The notes under the pieces were generated by a model. It saw only the letters and a list, made by a program, of their open reading frames with translations, was not told the origin of the DNA and searched no databases. A stretch of DNA of 64,000 nucleotides from an uncultured Methanomassiliicoccus sp. (GTDB taxonomy: Archaea; Thermoplasmatota; Thermoplasmata; Methanomassiliicoccales; Methanomassiliicoccaceae), in the NCBI GenBank assembly GCA_905203995.1, contig CAJKXZ010000001.1, positions 211,096-275,095 on the forward strand, in the 5' to 3' direction. Below, piece after piece: positions 44,589 through 53,334 of this stretch. Numbering within the stretch: the stretch's first letter is position 1; each line of letters opens with the position of its first letter. The position numbers and the translations under genes were made by a program.

Positions 44589-44688
44589 AGTAAGCAGTAA
44601 TCTCTGGAGCAAGGGCTGGCACCATCTTCAATTTTTATGGAAATATGACCAATCGGTATTCGTTACCTATTCCTCTAAATAGTAATAT

Positions 44689-46200
44689 TTGGATACAAAG
44701 CCGATTTGTGTGAAACCAAGACTTTTAGCACGTTTAGTCAAACTGCACGAGAAAAATCAATACTACGAGATTGTCGAAACCATTCAAGATATTCCCGCTG
44801 AAAATTGGGATTATGAGCTTGTTAATCATCTTGCACGAGCTTACAACAATCTTGAAAATTATGAATCAGCAGTACAGTTGCTGCTTTCTGTGGCAGCCGA
44901 AGGATGTGAAGACCCGCTGTGGCATTACCGTTTAGGTTATTCCTATTATTACCTCGATCAACTCGAAGAATCAAAAAGCGAGTTTGAAGAAGTATTGAAA
45001 TTAAATCCTGATGATGAAGATGCTCAGAATTTCTTAAGTCATTGCCAGAAGGAGTTAGCCATCCAGACACATTTGCAGCGTACTGCTGAAAGAGCTATTC
45101 CTTACAGTGAGTTAACTTTTGAAAAATCATTTACCGCCAGAGTTGATGAATTCTGGCAATGGTTTTCTGAGAATGAAGAAAAATTAGCAGATATTGTTAC
45201 CAACACTAACAACTATGATCGGGATGACATCGTTGAGTTTATTGCGGAAGGAACTAATTTGCTTGCCGAAGATGTGCATTTTAATATCGGCGGTGAATTT
45301 GAATTTACCTTTGCGGTAGATGATGACAATTATCTGTTTTATTTATATCCGTATATCATTGCAAGAATGCCACTGCGTTTCCGTGACAAATGGCATTTTT
45401 CTCCTTATCTGTCAGGAGCTAAAGGCAAAGGCTTTACCTTCGAAATGCACGGAGCCAGAATTAATCTGGATGAGGTTAAAGTTTTTGCAGATTATGATGC
45501 TGATAGTGGAAAATTCACATTGTATTTTTATGATGATACGCTCTGCAGCCTCGAAGACGCGGAAGCCCACAACATCTTCCATTTGCTGGTTGAATTATCG
45601 ATCGGAGAAGCCTTAGCCAATGTTTATGTGGCGGAGGTGGAACGGTTGGAAAGTCCCCGGCAGGACATGTATTCTTTAACAGATTTGGATGATAAAATCA
45701 GGGAAACTATTACCGCCAGCGGCGAAGATTTGATTAACGATCCCAGCGAACTTTACGTTGCTTATGAGTTTGACCCTATCGACAGTGAAATACCTCGTCA
45801 TGATATTATAACGGGAGTTACACATTATCTTGATTTAATTAATGATTATTATTTTGACACATATACTAATGCTGATGGTCTAGAAAAATACGGTGCTAAG
45901 CCAGTATTCCTTTTCTTCCCTACCTATATGGAAGCAGATTATGGGCTAGTCGATCTGCGTTATGATCTGGAAGAACTTATTGAGAATAAAATCATTGGAA
46001 CCAAAGGTAGCGGTGAAGAATTGGGACTTCTTCTGGGTGGTGCTACCGGCACTATCTATTCCTACATCGATCTGCTGCTTTATGACGAAGCTAAATTTCT
46101 CGCTAAATTTAAGGAGATATTAGTGCTCTATCCTCATACTTTCTATTTCGCGGAATTCCGACAGCAGGGTAAATTAGTTAAACTGACGGGGGAGATCTAA
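44689..46200 (+). CDS. TPR protein with variable C-terminus (array member 1)
   Basis: Protein of 503 residues. An N-terminal TPR module (about 15-125) matches the same module in the genes at 46959 and 48445; shared markers are LARAYNNL, WHYRLGYSYYYL and KLNPDDEDA. Beyond it is a large domain unlike the others, with FWQWFSENEEKLADI, FIAEGTNLLAEDVHFNIGGEFEFTF and later a long C-terminal region ending in LYPHTFYFAEFRQQGKL. Function is not established; the mix of shared TPR and exchangeable C-terminus suggests an immunity or decoy role. It overlaps the next start by one base. Confidence 0.8.
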   Translation: MDTKPICVKPRLLARLVKLHEKNQYYEIVETIQDIPAENWDYELVNHLARAYNNLENYESAVQLLLSVAAEGCEDPLWHYRLGYSYYYLDQLEESKSEFEEVLKLNPDDEDAQNFLSHCQKELAIQTHLQRTAERAIPYSELTFEKSFTARVDEFWQWFSENEEKLADIVTNTNNYDRDDIVEFIAEGTNLLAEDVHFNIGGEFEFTFAVDDDNYLFYLYPYIIARMPLRFRDKWHFSPYLSGAKGKGFTFEMHGARINLDEVKVFADYDADSGKFTLYFYDDTLCSLEDAEAHNIFHLLVELSIGEALANVYVAEVERLESPRQDMYSLTDLDDKIRETITASGEDLINDPSELYVAYEFDPIDSEIPRHDIITGVTHYLDLINDYYFDTYTNADGLEKYGAKPVFLFFPTYMEADYGLVDLRYDLEELIENKIIGTKGSGEELGLLLGGATGTIYSYIDLLLYDEAKFLAKFKEILVLYPHTFYFAEFRQQGKLVKLTGEI

Positions 46201-46937
46201 TGGGTTTAGATATTTATGCCGGTACTTTAACCAGATATTATGCTCGTAACTGGAAAAACGTCGTCCAGCAGTGGGCAGAAGAAAATGGTGTAGATTGTCA
46301 AGTCATGACGCCTGATGGCGAATATACACAGACGCCAGCCGAAGAGATTCAACCTGTGGTAGAAGAATGGCTGAGTGCGTTGGTCGACGGTCTGGCCGAA
46401 GGCGGAACACAAGTTCTTCCTTGGATTGAAGATAATGAACGCTCATATTATACAAATAAGCCAAACTGGGATGCCTATGGTGCGCTCTTAATCCTCAGCG
46501 CCTGTCTGCATACTGGAGAGGACATTCCCAAAGTTTATCAGATCTCTTCCGACTGGGGAGAAAATCAGGCTGTGAAAAACTGCCTCATGGAGGAAGTCTA
46601 CATCAATTCATTTTTAAATGGAATTGAATTATGGCTGCCGTTTGCTGAATCTCTGTGGTTTCAGTATGTAACGCCGACCGGCAAAGAAATGGTGATGGCT
46701 TCCGTGGGTCTTTTAGAAGCTGAGCTGCAGGAAATCAACAACCGCCGCTGGCAGGCTGATGAGGAAACAATCTTGAGCTGGCTGACTATTGAGTGTGAGC
46801 CTTTAGCAAATGCTGCGGAAGAGGACGCACCAGCGCTGTATGATCTAGAAACATTGGCGAAAGTGGCTTTTGCGATGTTTTATGAAGCGGTGGTCTTTGC
46901 TAAAGAAAACAGAGTGCCGATCAGGCTGGATTATTGA
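46200..46937 (+). CDS. Hypothetical protein, MGLDIYAGTLTRYY family
   Basis: Protein of 245 residues that starts MGLDIYAGTLTRYYARNW. I recognise only that similar proteins occur in bacterial clusters of the same kind; no domain name is certain. It has no TPR module. Strong ribosome site GGGGAGATC before the ATG, which overlaps the stop of the TPR gene (TAATG). It sits between two TPR genes in the same frame of transcription and probably works with them. Confidence 0.78.
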   Translation: MGLDIYAGTLTRYYARNWKNVVQQWAEENGVDCQVMTPDGEYTQTPAEEIQPVVEEWLSALVDGLAEGGTQVLPWIEDNERSYYTNKPNWDAYGALLILSACLHTGEDIPKVYQISSDWGENQAVKNCLMEEVYINSFLNGIELWLPFAESLWFQYVTPTGKEMVMASVGLLEAELQEINNRRWQADEETILSWLTIECEPLANAAEEDAPALYDLETLAKVAFAMFYEAVVFAKENRVPIRLDY

Positions 46938-46958
46938 GAATATGGGTAGGAATCAACA

Positions 46959-48434
46959 ATGTCTTCAAATTTCATTAAGCAACTGCAGGATTGGCATCAG
47001 GCGGACGATCATCAAAAAATTGTCGAGGCGATTCTGGAAGTTCCGGCCGCGGAACGTGACTATCAACTAATAATGTTGTTAGCCCGCGCTTACAACAATC
47101 TGGATGACTATGAAACTGCCTGTGAACTGCTGAATTCAATCAAAGACGAAGGACAGGATGATGATCTCTGGCATTTCCGTTTAGGTTACGCTTATTATAA
47201 CATGGGTTTAGATGCGGAAGCTAAACAAGAATTTGAACGGGTTCTGGCTTTAAACCCGCAGGACGAAGATGCTCAACAACTGCTGGCTGATTGCAATTAT
47301 TCTTTGGAGAGTGCAGAAGCTGAAGTTCCTTTAGATGATCCTGAGCAGTATCTGTTAACTAGTCTTCATGAACTCATTTTTGAAGAAAATGAAATTGAAG
47401 GTAATTGTATTGTCATTCCCAGCTGGCGGATGGTCATTACTCCGCACATTGAGAGTCTTACGGATGATATGGCGGTCTTGTATTTCTACCTCGATTGCGA
47501 AGACTGGGACCGGCAGATGTTTGAATGCTCAGTTTCGATGGGCGCCAATGCTAAAAATGCGTTGGAAACTGCGGAACGTAGTTTTCTGTTTTCAGTGGTT
47601 GATGGCCTGCGAACGATGATGGAGGAGACTACCGCTCTTGATCTTAAAACTTCATTTGCCGGTAATGATCACCTTTGGCATGTTTATAAAAGTGACATCG
47701 TCGGCATGGGCGATATCCCCATTGGTGACGATATTTCAGAGTTCTGGGATCTTCTTCAGGAAGACATTACCAAACGTCTGGGTAATCAGAAATTCGTCTA
47801 TGTTAAAATCTACGGGGCTAAAAATGGTGAAGAGATTACCAGCGAGTGCCGGATTAATGACGTGGTCAGCAAGGAACTGAGTGCAAAACTTGCTGAGACG
47901 ATTAGTAAGTGGGAAACCGAACAGTTCGGTTCCAAAAAACAATTCTTTTTCATCCAGCAGCAGGATGCTACTTATGATCCTTATCCCTATAACGAGGAAG
48001 ATTTGTTAGAAATAACCAGACAGGCGATTAACATCTTTGCTGAATGTCAAAATGAATTCTACGATCACTATCTTGAGCGTCTAACTGCTGAACTGGGTGA
48101 CACAAGTCTTGCGGAAGAACTACATGCTTTCCTGCCGGAAATGTGCGCTGAAAATGCTTTTCCAAATATCATTTATAATGAATTAATAAATATCCGCCAA
48201 AAAGAGGAAAACTACGAAGTGTACAAACACCAGCTTGCTAGTTTTTATCCTCTCCAGAAAGCTTTACAGACTTGCTTTAATGATGATAGCTTCACCGATG
48301 AACTTTACTCGGCATATGTAAGTCTCAGTTCCATCTATAATGTCATCTGCAAGGCTAAAGAGGACAATAAGGATCTAGACGGCGCTATCTTAACGATCTC
48401 GTTTGGCTTTTCTGATGATTATCTGTTACGGTGA
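46959..48434 (+). CDS. TPR protein with variable C-terminus (array member 3)
   Basis: Protein of 491 residues. The TPR module (about 10-118) carries LARAYNNLDDYE, WHFRLGYAYYNM and ALNPQDEDA. The following region shares nothing obvious with its neighbours; it contains SWRMVITPHIESLTDD, VVDGLRTMMEE and YKSDIVGMGDIPIGDD, then an acidic helical C-terminus. This may be an immunity-type domain of the DUF6348 kind, but I am not sure. ATG follows AGGA. Confidence 0.78.
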   Translation: MSSNFIKQLQDWHQADDHQKIVEAILEVPAAERDYQLIMLLARAYNNLDDYETACELLNSIKDEGQDDDLWHFRLGYAYYNMGLDAEAKQEFERVLALNPQDEDAQQLLADCNYSLESAEAEVPLDDPEQYLLTSLHELIFEENEIEGNCIVIPSWRMVITPHIESLTDDMAVLYFYLDCEDWDRQMFECSVSMGANAKNALETAERSFLFSVVDGLRTMMEETTALDLKTSFAGNDHLWHVYKSDIVGMGDIPIGDDISEFWDLLQEDITKRLGNQKFVYVKIYGAKNGEEITSECRINDVVSKELSAKLAETISKWETEQFGSKKQFFFIQQQDATYDPYPYNEEDLLEITRQAINIFAECQNEFYDHYLERLTAELGDTSLAEELHAFLPEMCAENAFPNIIYNELINIRQKEENYEVYKHQLASFYPLQKALQTCFNDDSFTDELYSAYVSLSSIYNVICKAKEDNKDLDGAILTISFGFSDDYLLR

Positions 48435-48444
48435 GGAATAAAAT

Positions 48445-49806
48445 ATGGACGATGAACTATTGCACAGGTTAAATAAATGGCATGAAGATGATGAATATCA
48501 GAAAATCGTCGATGAATTACTTGCAATACCGGAAGCAGAACGAGACTACAGTATCATTTCCCACTTAGCCAGAGCACTCAATAATCTCGGTCGTTATGAA
48601 GAAGCAGCGGAACTGCTGCTGACTATTGCTGAAGAGGGTACGGATGATTTCCTTTGGCACTTCCGTTTGGGTTATGCCTATTTCTATCTTGACCGCATCC
48701 AAGAAGCTAAAGCAGAATTTGAAACAGCGTTAGAACTGGACCCGCAGGATGATGATGTGCTGAACTTTATCGGCTGGTGTAAAGAGAAGATTCAGGAAGA
48801 GGCGGGTTTTAAACAAGAAAATTTTGATCCTGAACTATACACTGATGAGCAGTTTGAGGCAATTGAACGGCACATCGAGAAACACATCGGTCACTATGAG
48901 CGAGTGTTTCATGAAATCGTTTCACCGGATATTCACATTGATGTGGCAATTATCGAGCCGACACCGGAACGTAATTACTACACGCTGGTTACTATGGGCA
49001 TGGGCGCTCACCGCATGAGCGTTCCCCTTTCGCTGGAAGGTGAAAATTTTGACCGGGCGGAACTGCTGATTGCCCTGCCTCCTGATTGGCCGATTAATCG
49101 TGATGATGACTTATGGTTCTGGCCGGTCAAATGGCTGAAGATTATGGCCCGGCTGCCCGGCGAACAAGATACTTGGCTGGGTTGGGGTCATACCGTCTCC
49201 AACGGCGAGCCTTTTGCTGAGAATACCAAACTTTCGGGAATGATCGTCTGCGATCTGACCGAATTTGATGAAGGTGCTGATAAGTGCATTCTGCCCAATG
49301 GTGAGTGTGTAAATTTCTATCAGATTATTCCACTGTATCGTGAAGAATTAGAATTCAAATTAAGTCACAGCCGTGATGAATTGTTGCATCTGCTGAACAG
49401 CATCGATACCGTTCTGGATATCAACCGTCCCAACTATGGGCTGGCAACTTATTCCAAGAATTTTGCGATCGCTCAGGATGACATTAAAACCCTGCTTTAT
49501 GATTGGCATGAAGCGCAGGGCTGTATTGCCACTGACCGCATTATGGTCGACGGTGCGAAAGTCGGTTATATGTACCGTGAAGAGCCGATGGCAGAGATGC
49601 CCGACAGCGGCTGGAGATTTTTAGCCGGTGATGAAACGGATGAGTATATGGAAAATCCTGATAATTCTGGTGTTTATTCTTTGAACACTATCTGTAATTA
49701 CGATCCAGATATTATTCCACTCCTGCATGCACCATACGGCACCTCTTTTCACCGCGATGAAAATGGTAAATTTGTTAAAGCGCGTTTTGAACCAGGGGAT
49801 CCTTGA
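48445..49806 (+). CDS. TPR - SUFU - DUF2185 (Imm33-like) protein (array member 4)
   Basis: Protein of 453 residues with three parts: the shared TPR module (about 8-116, with LARALNNLGRYEEA and WHFRLGYAYFYL), a SUFU-like domain (about 140-340, with GMGAHRMSVPL, ELLIALPPDWPI and YQIIPLYREELEFKL), and a C-terminal DUF2185/Imm33-type domain (about 375-445, with GWRFLAGDETDEYM and SLNTICNYDPDIIPLLHAPYG). SUFU and Imm33-like domains are known immunity-protein families in bacterial polymorphic toxin systems. Two such domains on one chain is striking. It is the last gene of the array. Confidence 0.85.
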   Translation: MDDELLHRLNKWHEDDEYQKIVDELLAIPEAERDYSIISHLARALNNLGRYEEAAELLLTIAEEGTDDFLWHFRLGYAYFYLDRIQEAKAEFETALELDPQDDDVLNFIGWCKEKIQEEAGFKQENFDPELYTDEQFEAIERHIEKHIGHYERVFHEIVSPDIHIDVAIIEPTPERNYYTLVTMGMGAHRMSVPLSLEGENFDRAELLIALPPDWPINRDDDLWFWPVKWLKIMARLPGEQDTWLGWGHTVSNGEPFAENTKLSGMIVCDLTEFDEGADKCILPNGECVNFYQIIPLYREELEFKLSHSRDELLHLLNSIDTVLDINRPNYGLATYSKNFAIAQDDIKTLLYDWHEAQGCIATDRIMVDGAKVGYMYREEPMAEMPDSGWRFLAGDETDEYMENPDNSGVYSLNTICNYDPDIIPLLHAPYGTSFHRDENGKFVKARFEPGDP

Positions 49807-49850
49807 GTTCCCTTATTATTTTTTAATATACAACTATTATTTTTAATTGC

Positions 49851-49864
49851 TTAAATACTTATAC
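49851..49864 (+). promoter_or_regulatory. Probable TATA box of the EFR1-type gene
   Basis: TTAAATACTTATAC lies 31-44 bases before the ATG at 49895, an appropriate place for an archaeal TATA box. Judged by eye. Confidence 0.35.
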
Positions 49865-49894
49865 TAAAGCCGTGGTTTAATTGCTAGTGACAAT

Positions 49895-50677
49895 ATGCAG
49901 TTTAACAGCGTAACGCAAGTTTATTTCAGTCCTAATGGCACAACTGAAAAAGTCATTCAGACGATTGCCAGTGGACTGTCTGCCCAAACTATAACCTATG
50001 ATCTGTTGAGAAACCCTCTGCAGGAAGATGTACAGATTGCTGCTGACTCGCTCTTGATCGTGGCGATGCCAGTTTATGCTGGCCGCATTCCTGCGCTCTG
50101 TCGGGAAATGATCAGTCATCTCAAAGGCAGTAAGCTGCCGGCCATCGCCGTTGTTGTTTATGGTAACCGTGATTATGATGATGCTTTACTGGAGCTGAAA
50201 GATCTTCTCGTGCAAAATGACTTTTGTGTAGTGGCAGCCGGTGCTTTCATTGCTCAGCATTCAATCTTTCCTCAAGTAGGAGCCGGCCGACCTGATGAAG
50301 AAGACAACAAAGCTATGGTCGCCTTTGCCCAGAAATGTTCAGCATTAGCTGCTGCTTATGATGCAGACTGCACAGCGACGCTGAACGTTAAGGGCAATCC
50401 GCAGTATCGGGCAGCAGGTAATGTAGCCTTAAAGCCCACTGGTGACAGCAAATGTACCGAATGCGGCGCTTGTGTCAAGCTCTGCCCCACTCACTCAATC
50501 CCGGCTGACGACCCTCAGCAAACTAACAAGGAAACCTGCATCTCCTGCGGTGCCTGCATTCATGTTTGTCCGGTCCAATCTAGAGCTTTCCGCGGTGCTG
50601 ATTACGAGTTAACTGCAAGCAAATTCAATAAGAATTGTGCAGAATATAAAAAACCGGAAGTGTTCTACTTAGAGTAA
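49895..50677 (+). CDS. EFR1-like flavodoxin/ferredoxin fusion
   Basis: Protein of 260 residues. Flavodoxin-like N-terminus: YFSPNGTTEKVIQTIASGL binds the FMN phosphate, and VAMPVYAGRIPALCREM the isoalloxazine. C-terminal 4Fe-4S motifs are CTECGACVKLC and CISCGACIHVC (about 188-225). These proteins pass electrons between flavin and Fe-S partners in anaerobes. It ends with an intrinsic-terminator-like hairpin, and the catalase gene follows 108 bases later. Confidence 0.92.
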   Translation: MQFNSVTQVYFSPNGTTEKVIQTIASGLSAQTITYDLLRNPLQEDVQIAADSLLIVAMPVYAGRIPALCREMISHLKGSKLPAIAVVVYGNRDYDDALLELKDLLVQNDFCVVAAGAFIAQHSIFPQVGAGRPDEEDNKAMVAFAQKCSALAAAYDADCTATLNVKGNPQYRAAGNVALKPTGDSKCTECGACVKLCPTHSIPADDPQQTNKETCISCGACIHVCPVQSRAFRGADYELTASKFNKNCAEYKKPEVFYLE

Positions 50678-50711
50678 GCAAATTATGAACACTTTAACAA
50701 ATCTTAATCTA

Positions 50712-50746
50712 AACGGAAGTAAAACTCCGTTTTACCAATTTTTTTG
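50712..50746 (+). terminator. Intrinsic-type terminator between EFR1-like and catalase genes
   Basis: AAACGGA (50712-50718), loop AGTAAAAC, TCCGTTT (50727-50733), then TACCAA and T7 (50740-50746). A stem plus T-run typical of bacterial Rho-independent terminators. Confidence 0.55.
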
Positions 50747-50785
50747 CAAGTAAGCTGATTATACTCAGCATTACGACATTGTAGT

Positions 50786-52279
50786 ATGAAAGGAAAACTA
50801 ACCACGGCTAGTGGTGCTCCGTTAGACGGCGATCAAAACTCGATTACGGCCAGCGGATATGCGCTTCTTCAAGATGTACACCTTACGGAAAAGCTGTCTC
50901 ATTTCAACCGTGAAAGAATTCCCGAGCGGGTAGTCCATGCTAAAGGTACTGGCGCCCACGGTTATTTTGAAGTCACTAATGATTTGAGTAAGTATACCAG
51001 AGCTGCTTTCCTCTCTGAAGTAGGCAAGAAGACGGATATCTTTGTGCGTTTCTCGATTGTCAATACTGAGCGTGGTGGTCCTGATGCAGATCGTGATCCC
51101 CGGGGATTTTCGGTAAAATTCTACACTGAAGAAGGTAACTATGACATTGTTGCCAACAACACACCTGTTTTCTTCATTCGGGATGCAATCAAATTCCCTG
51201 ATTTTATTCACAGTCAGAAAAGAAATCCTAAAAGCAACCTGCATGATTATGACATGTACTGGGATTTTCTCTCCCTCACTCCCGAAAGCATTCATCAGGT
51301 GACTATTCTCTTTACAGACCGCGGCACGCCAAAGAACTACCGTCACATGGATGGCTTTGGAACCAACACGTTCATGTGGTACAATGAGAAAAATGAATAT
51401 GTCTGGATCAAATATACATTTAAGAGTGATCAGGGAAACGAGACTCTTACTGCTGACGAAGCTACCGTCCTTAAAGGTAAGGAGTCTGATCATGCAACCA
51501 TTGACTTGTTTAAAGCTATTGATGAGGGCAATTATCCTACCTGGACCGTTTATGTGCAGATTATGACTCCTGAGCAGGCAGAAGATTATCAGTTCGATCC
51601 TTTTGACGCTACCAAAGTTTGGTATCATGAAGACTTTCCGTTAATTCCCCTAGGCAAGATTGTCCTTAACCGCAATCCTGAAAATTACTTCGATGAAGTC
51701 GAGCAGTCGGCCTTTGCACCTTCCAACATGGTACCTGGTATCGGCGCTTCTCCCGACCCGCTGCTGCAGGCAAGGATGTTTGCTTACACCGATACACAAC
51801 GCTATCGTTTGGGACCGAATTTTCAGCAGTTACCAATTAATTCTCCTAAAGGCTTGAATGTTTATCAGCGGGATGCTTTAATGAGTCTGGGCATTGTTGG
51901 TTCTGAACCTAATTATTATCCCAATTCCGTTCCTGACTCCCCGGCTCCGGACCCATCTTATGCTCCGCCAGCTCCTCGCATAAATGATGAAGCGAAGAGA
52001 CATCAGAAACCAGTGGAGGATATTGACTTTGTCCAGCCGCGGGCTTTGTATAACAGAGTTCTTAGTGATGAAGACAAGGATCATCTGATTGCTAACATCG
52101 CTGGCCACCTCGGGGGTGCAAGAGAAGATCTACAGTATCGTCAGACCGCTTTGTTCTACAAAGTTGATGAAGACTACGGTACCCGAGTTGCTGAATCTTT
52201 GGCACTTGATGTTAACAAAGTTATAGAACTGGCGATGGCCTCCGATGAAGAAAGAAAAAAGATAACAATGAAGATGTAA
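50786..52279 (+). CDS. Monofunctional haem catalase (copy 1)
   Basis: Catalase of 497 residues, which converts hydrogen peroxide to water and oxygen. The distal histidine is in VVHAKGTGAHG (about 51-61), the distal asparagine in NYDIVANNTPVFF (about 123-135), and the proximal haem-ligand tyrosine in RMFAYTDTQRYRLG (about 331-344). Length equals a small-subunit clade 3 catalase. An archaeal-looking start with TATA-like GATTATACT about 27 bases upstream and no ribosome site suggests a nearly leaderless mRNA. A second, differing catalase is encoded on the opposite strand at 57503; an unusual island separates them. Confidence 0.95.
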   Translation: MKGKLTTASGAPLDGDQNSITASGYALLQDVHLTEKLSHFNRERIPERVVHAKGTGAHGYFEVTNDLSKYTRAAFLSEVGKKTDIFVRFSIVNTERGGPDADRDPRGFSVKFYTEEGNYDIVANNTPVFFIRDAIKFPDFIHSQKRNPKSNLHDYDMYWDFLSLTPESIHQVTILFTDRGTPKNYRHMDGFGTNTFMWYNEKNEYVWIKYTFKSDQGNETLTADEATVLKGKESDHATIDLFKAIDEGNYPTWTVYVQIMTPEQAEDYQFDPFDATKVWYHEDFPLIPLGKIVLNRNPENYFDEVEQSAFAPSNMVPGIGASPDPLLQARMFAYTDTQRYRLGPNFQQLPINSPKGLNVYQRDALMSLGIVGSEPNYYPNSVPDSPAPDPSYAPPAPRINDEAKRHQKPVEDIDFVQPRALYNRVLSDEDKDHLIANIAGHLGGAREDLQYRQTALFYKVDEDYGTRVAESLALDVNKVIELAMASDEERKKITMKM

Positions 52280-52362
52280 TCACCCCCCCCATCTTCAATC
52301 TTTTTTTATAGATAGTCTATTCAATTCTTACATTCTATAAACGTCATGTAAGGTATTTAAGA

Positions 52363-52371
52363 TTCTATATA
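52363..52371 (+). promoter_or_regulatory. Probable TATA box of the chaperone/lipoprotein operon
   Basis: TTCTATATA lies about 21-29 bases upstream of the GTG at 52392, which suits an archaeal core promoter giving a short or absent leader. Confidence 0.4.
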
Positions 52372-52391
52372 GTTGCCCATTTAGACTATGG

Positions 52392-53334
52392 GTGATTATC
52401 CTGACTGAAGAATACTTAAACACAGATCAGGGGGGGGGGGTACTCAAATACTCCATTTCCTCAGCAAACAGGCACTTCATCATGCATTTCTAATAGCAAA
52501 GATGAAACTAGTCTGATACATAATACGGATACCAGTGATACTGATTTTGAAGATATACCAAATGATCAATCATGTGATGATCATAGTGCAAACAAATGTT
52601 CATCCCCTGATGATCCTTGTCCTGCGCATGGGGATGAAAAAGATCATGAATTATTGATTAATGTCTCTAAAGACATCGACCATATGAAGAAATCTTTGAA
52701 TCTGGTGACTTCATATATTTTAGAATCATATATTTCTGATGTACATGCGTTTGAACAACAGGGGTTTGAACAACAGGGATCGGTGGATACAAAATATTGT
52801 GAATTGCTAGCTAGTATTTCTAGAAATATTGATGAAATTAAGAATGCCTTGAGCATAGTGATGCCATCAACATCAAATTTAGATTTTTCTAAGGGAATTA
52901 ATGACATTGGAAAACACGTATCATTAATAATAAACGAGACTTGTGGTAATTTAGCAAAAGATAGAGCTAGAGATGAAGAAAACAGAATAATTAATCATTT
53001 TATAGATGCATTTGAAGATTATCAAAAAATGTATAATGCGTCTGAAAATGATACTAATTTTGATTATAAAAAATCATTTATCAGCATTGGTGGATTATTT
53101 AATTCTGCATTTAAGAAAGTTGGTGTAGAATATATTAAAAAATCATCAATTGGAAAATATGTTGATTATGATACAATGTTCATCATGGCTAATGAACCTA
53201 CAATCGATGAGACCAAGATTGGTACAATCTATCGTCAAATCGACAGTGGAAGTTATAAGCGTAATAATATATTAATATATCCACAAAAAGTTATAATTTA
53301 CACAGAATTTGAAAATAATGTAGGGGTGCAATAA
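52392..53334 (+). CDS. GrpE-like cochaperone, reading frame broken by an 11-G tract
   Basis: The frame opened by GTG 52392 (or CTG 52401, following GGTGAT) reads MIILTEEYLNTDQGG and then runs into a G tract at 52430-52440; the downstream frame continues to 53334. One G fewer would join them into a product of 313 residues. The N-terminal part is acidic and unstructured, followed by helices (from about 52660). The C-terminal region, VGVEYIKKSSIGKYVDYD then a small beta domain ending NILIYPQKVIIYTE, matches the GrpE fold. In the assembled state the full-length frame is off; internal starts at TTG 52654 or ATG 52684 would give a shorter product. It overlaps the DnaK-like gene by one base. Confidence 0.7.
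52430..52440 (+). repeat. G(11) homopolymer inside the GrpE-like gene
   Basis: Eleven consecutive G, 38 bases after the probable start codon. It puts the two halves of the gene out of frame. Such tracts vary by slipped-strand mispairing. A C(8) run lies 140 bases before it (52283-52290). Confidence 0.9.

Noticed and set aside
50822..51628. 268-residue reading frame antisense to catalase 1
   Set aside because: It is the mirror of a strongly biased coding frame, has no recognisable domain and no ribosome site.
52283..52440. C(8) and G(11) runs acting as a hairpin
   Set aside because: They could pair, but no flanking bases extend the helix and the loop would be about 140 bases, so a functional hairpin is unlikely.
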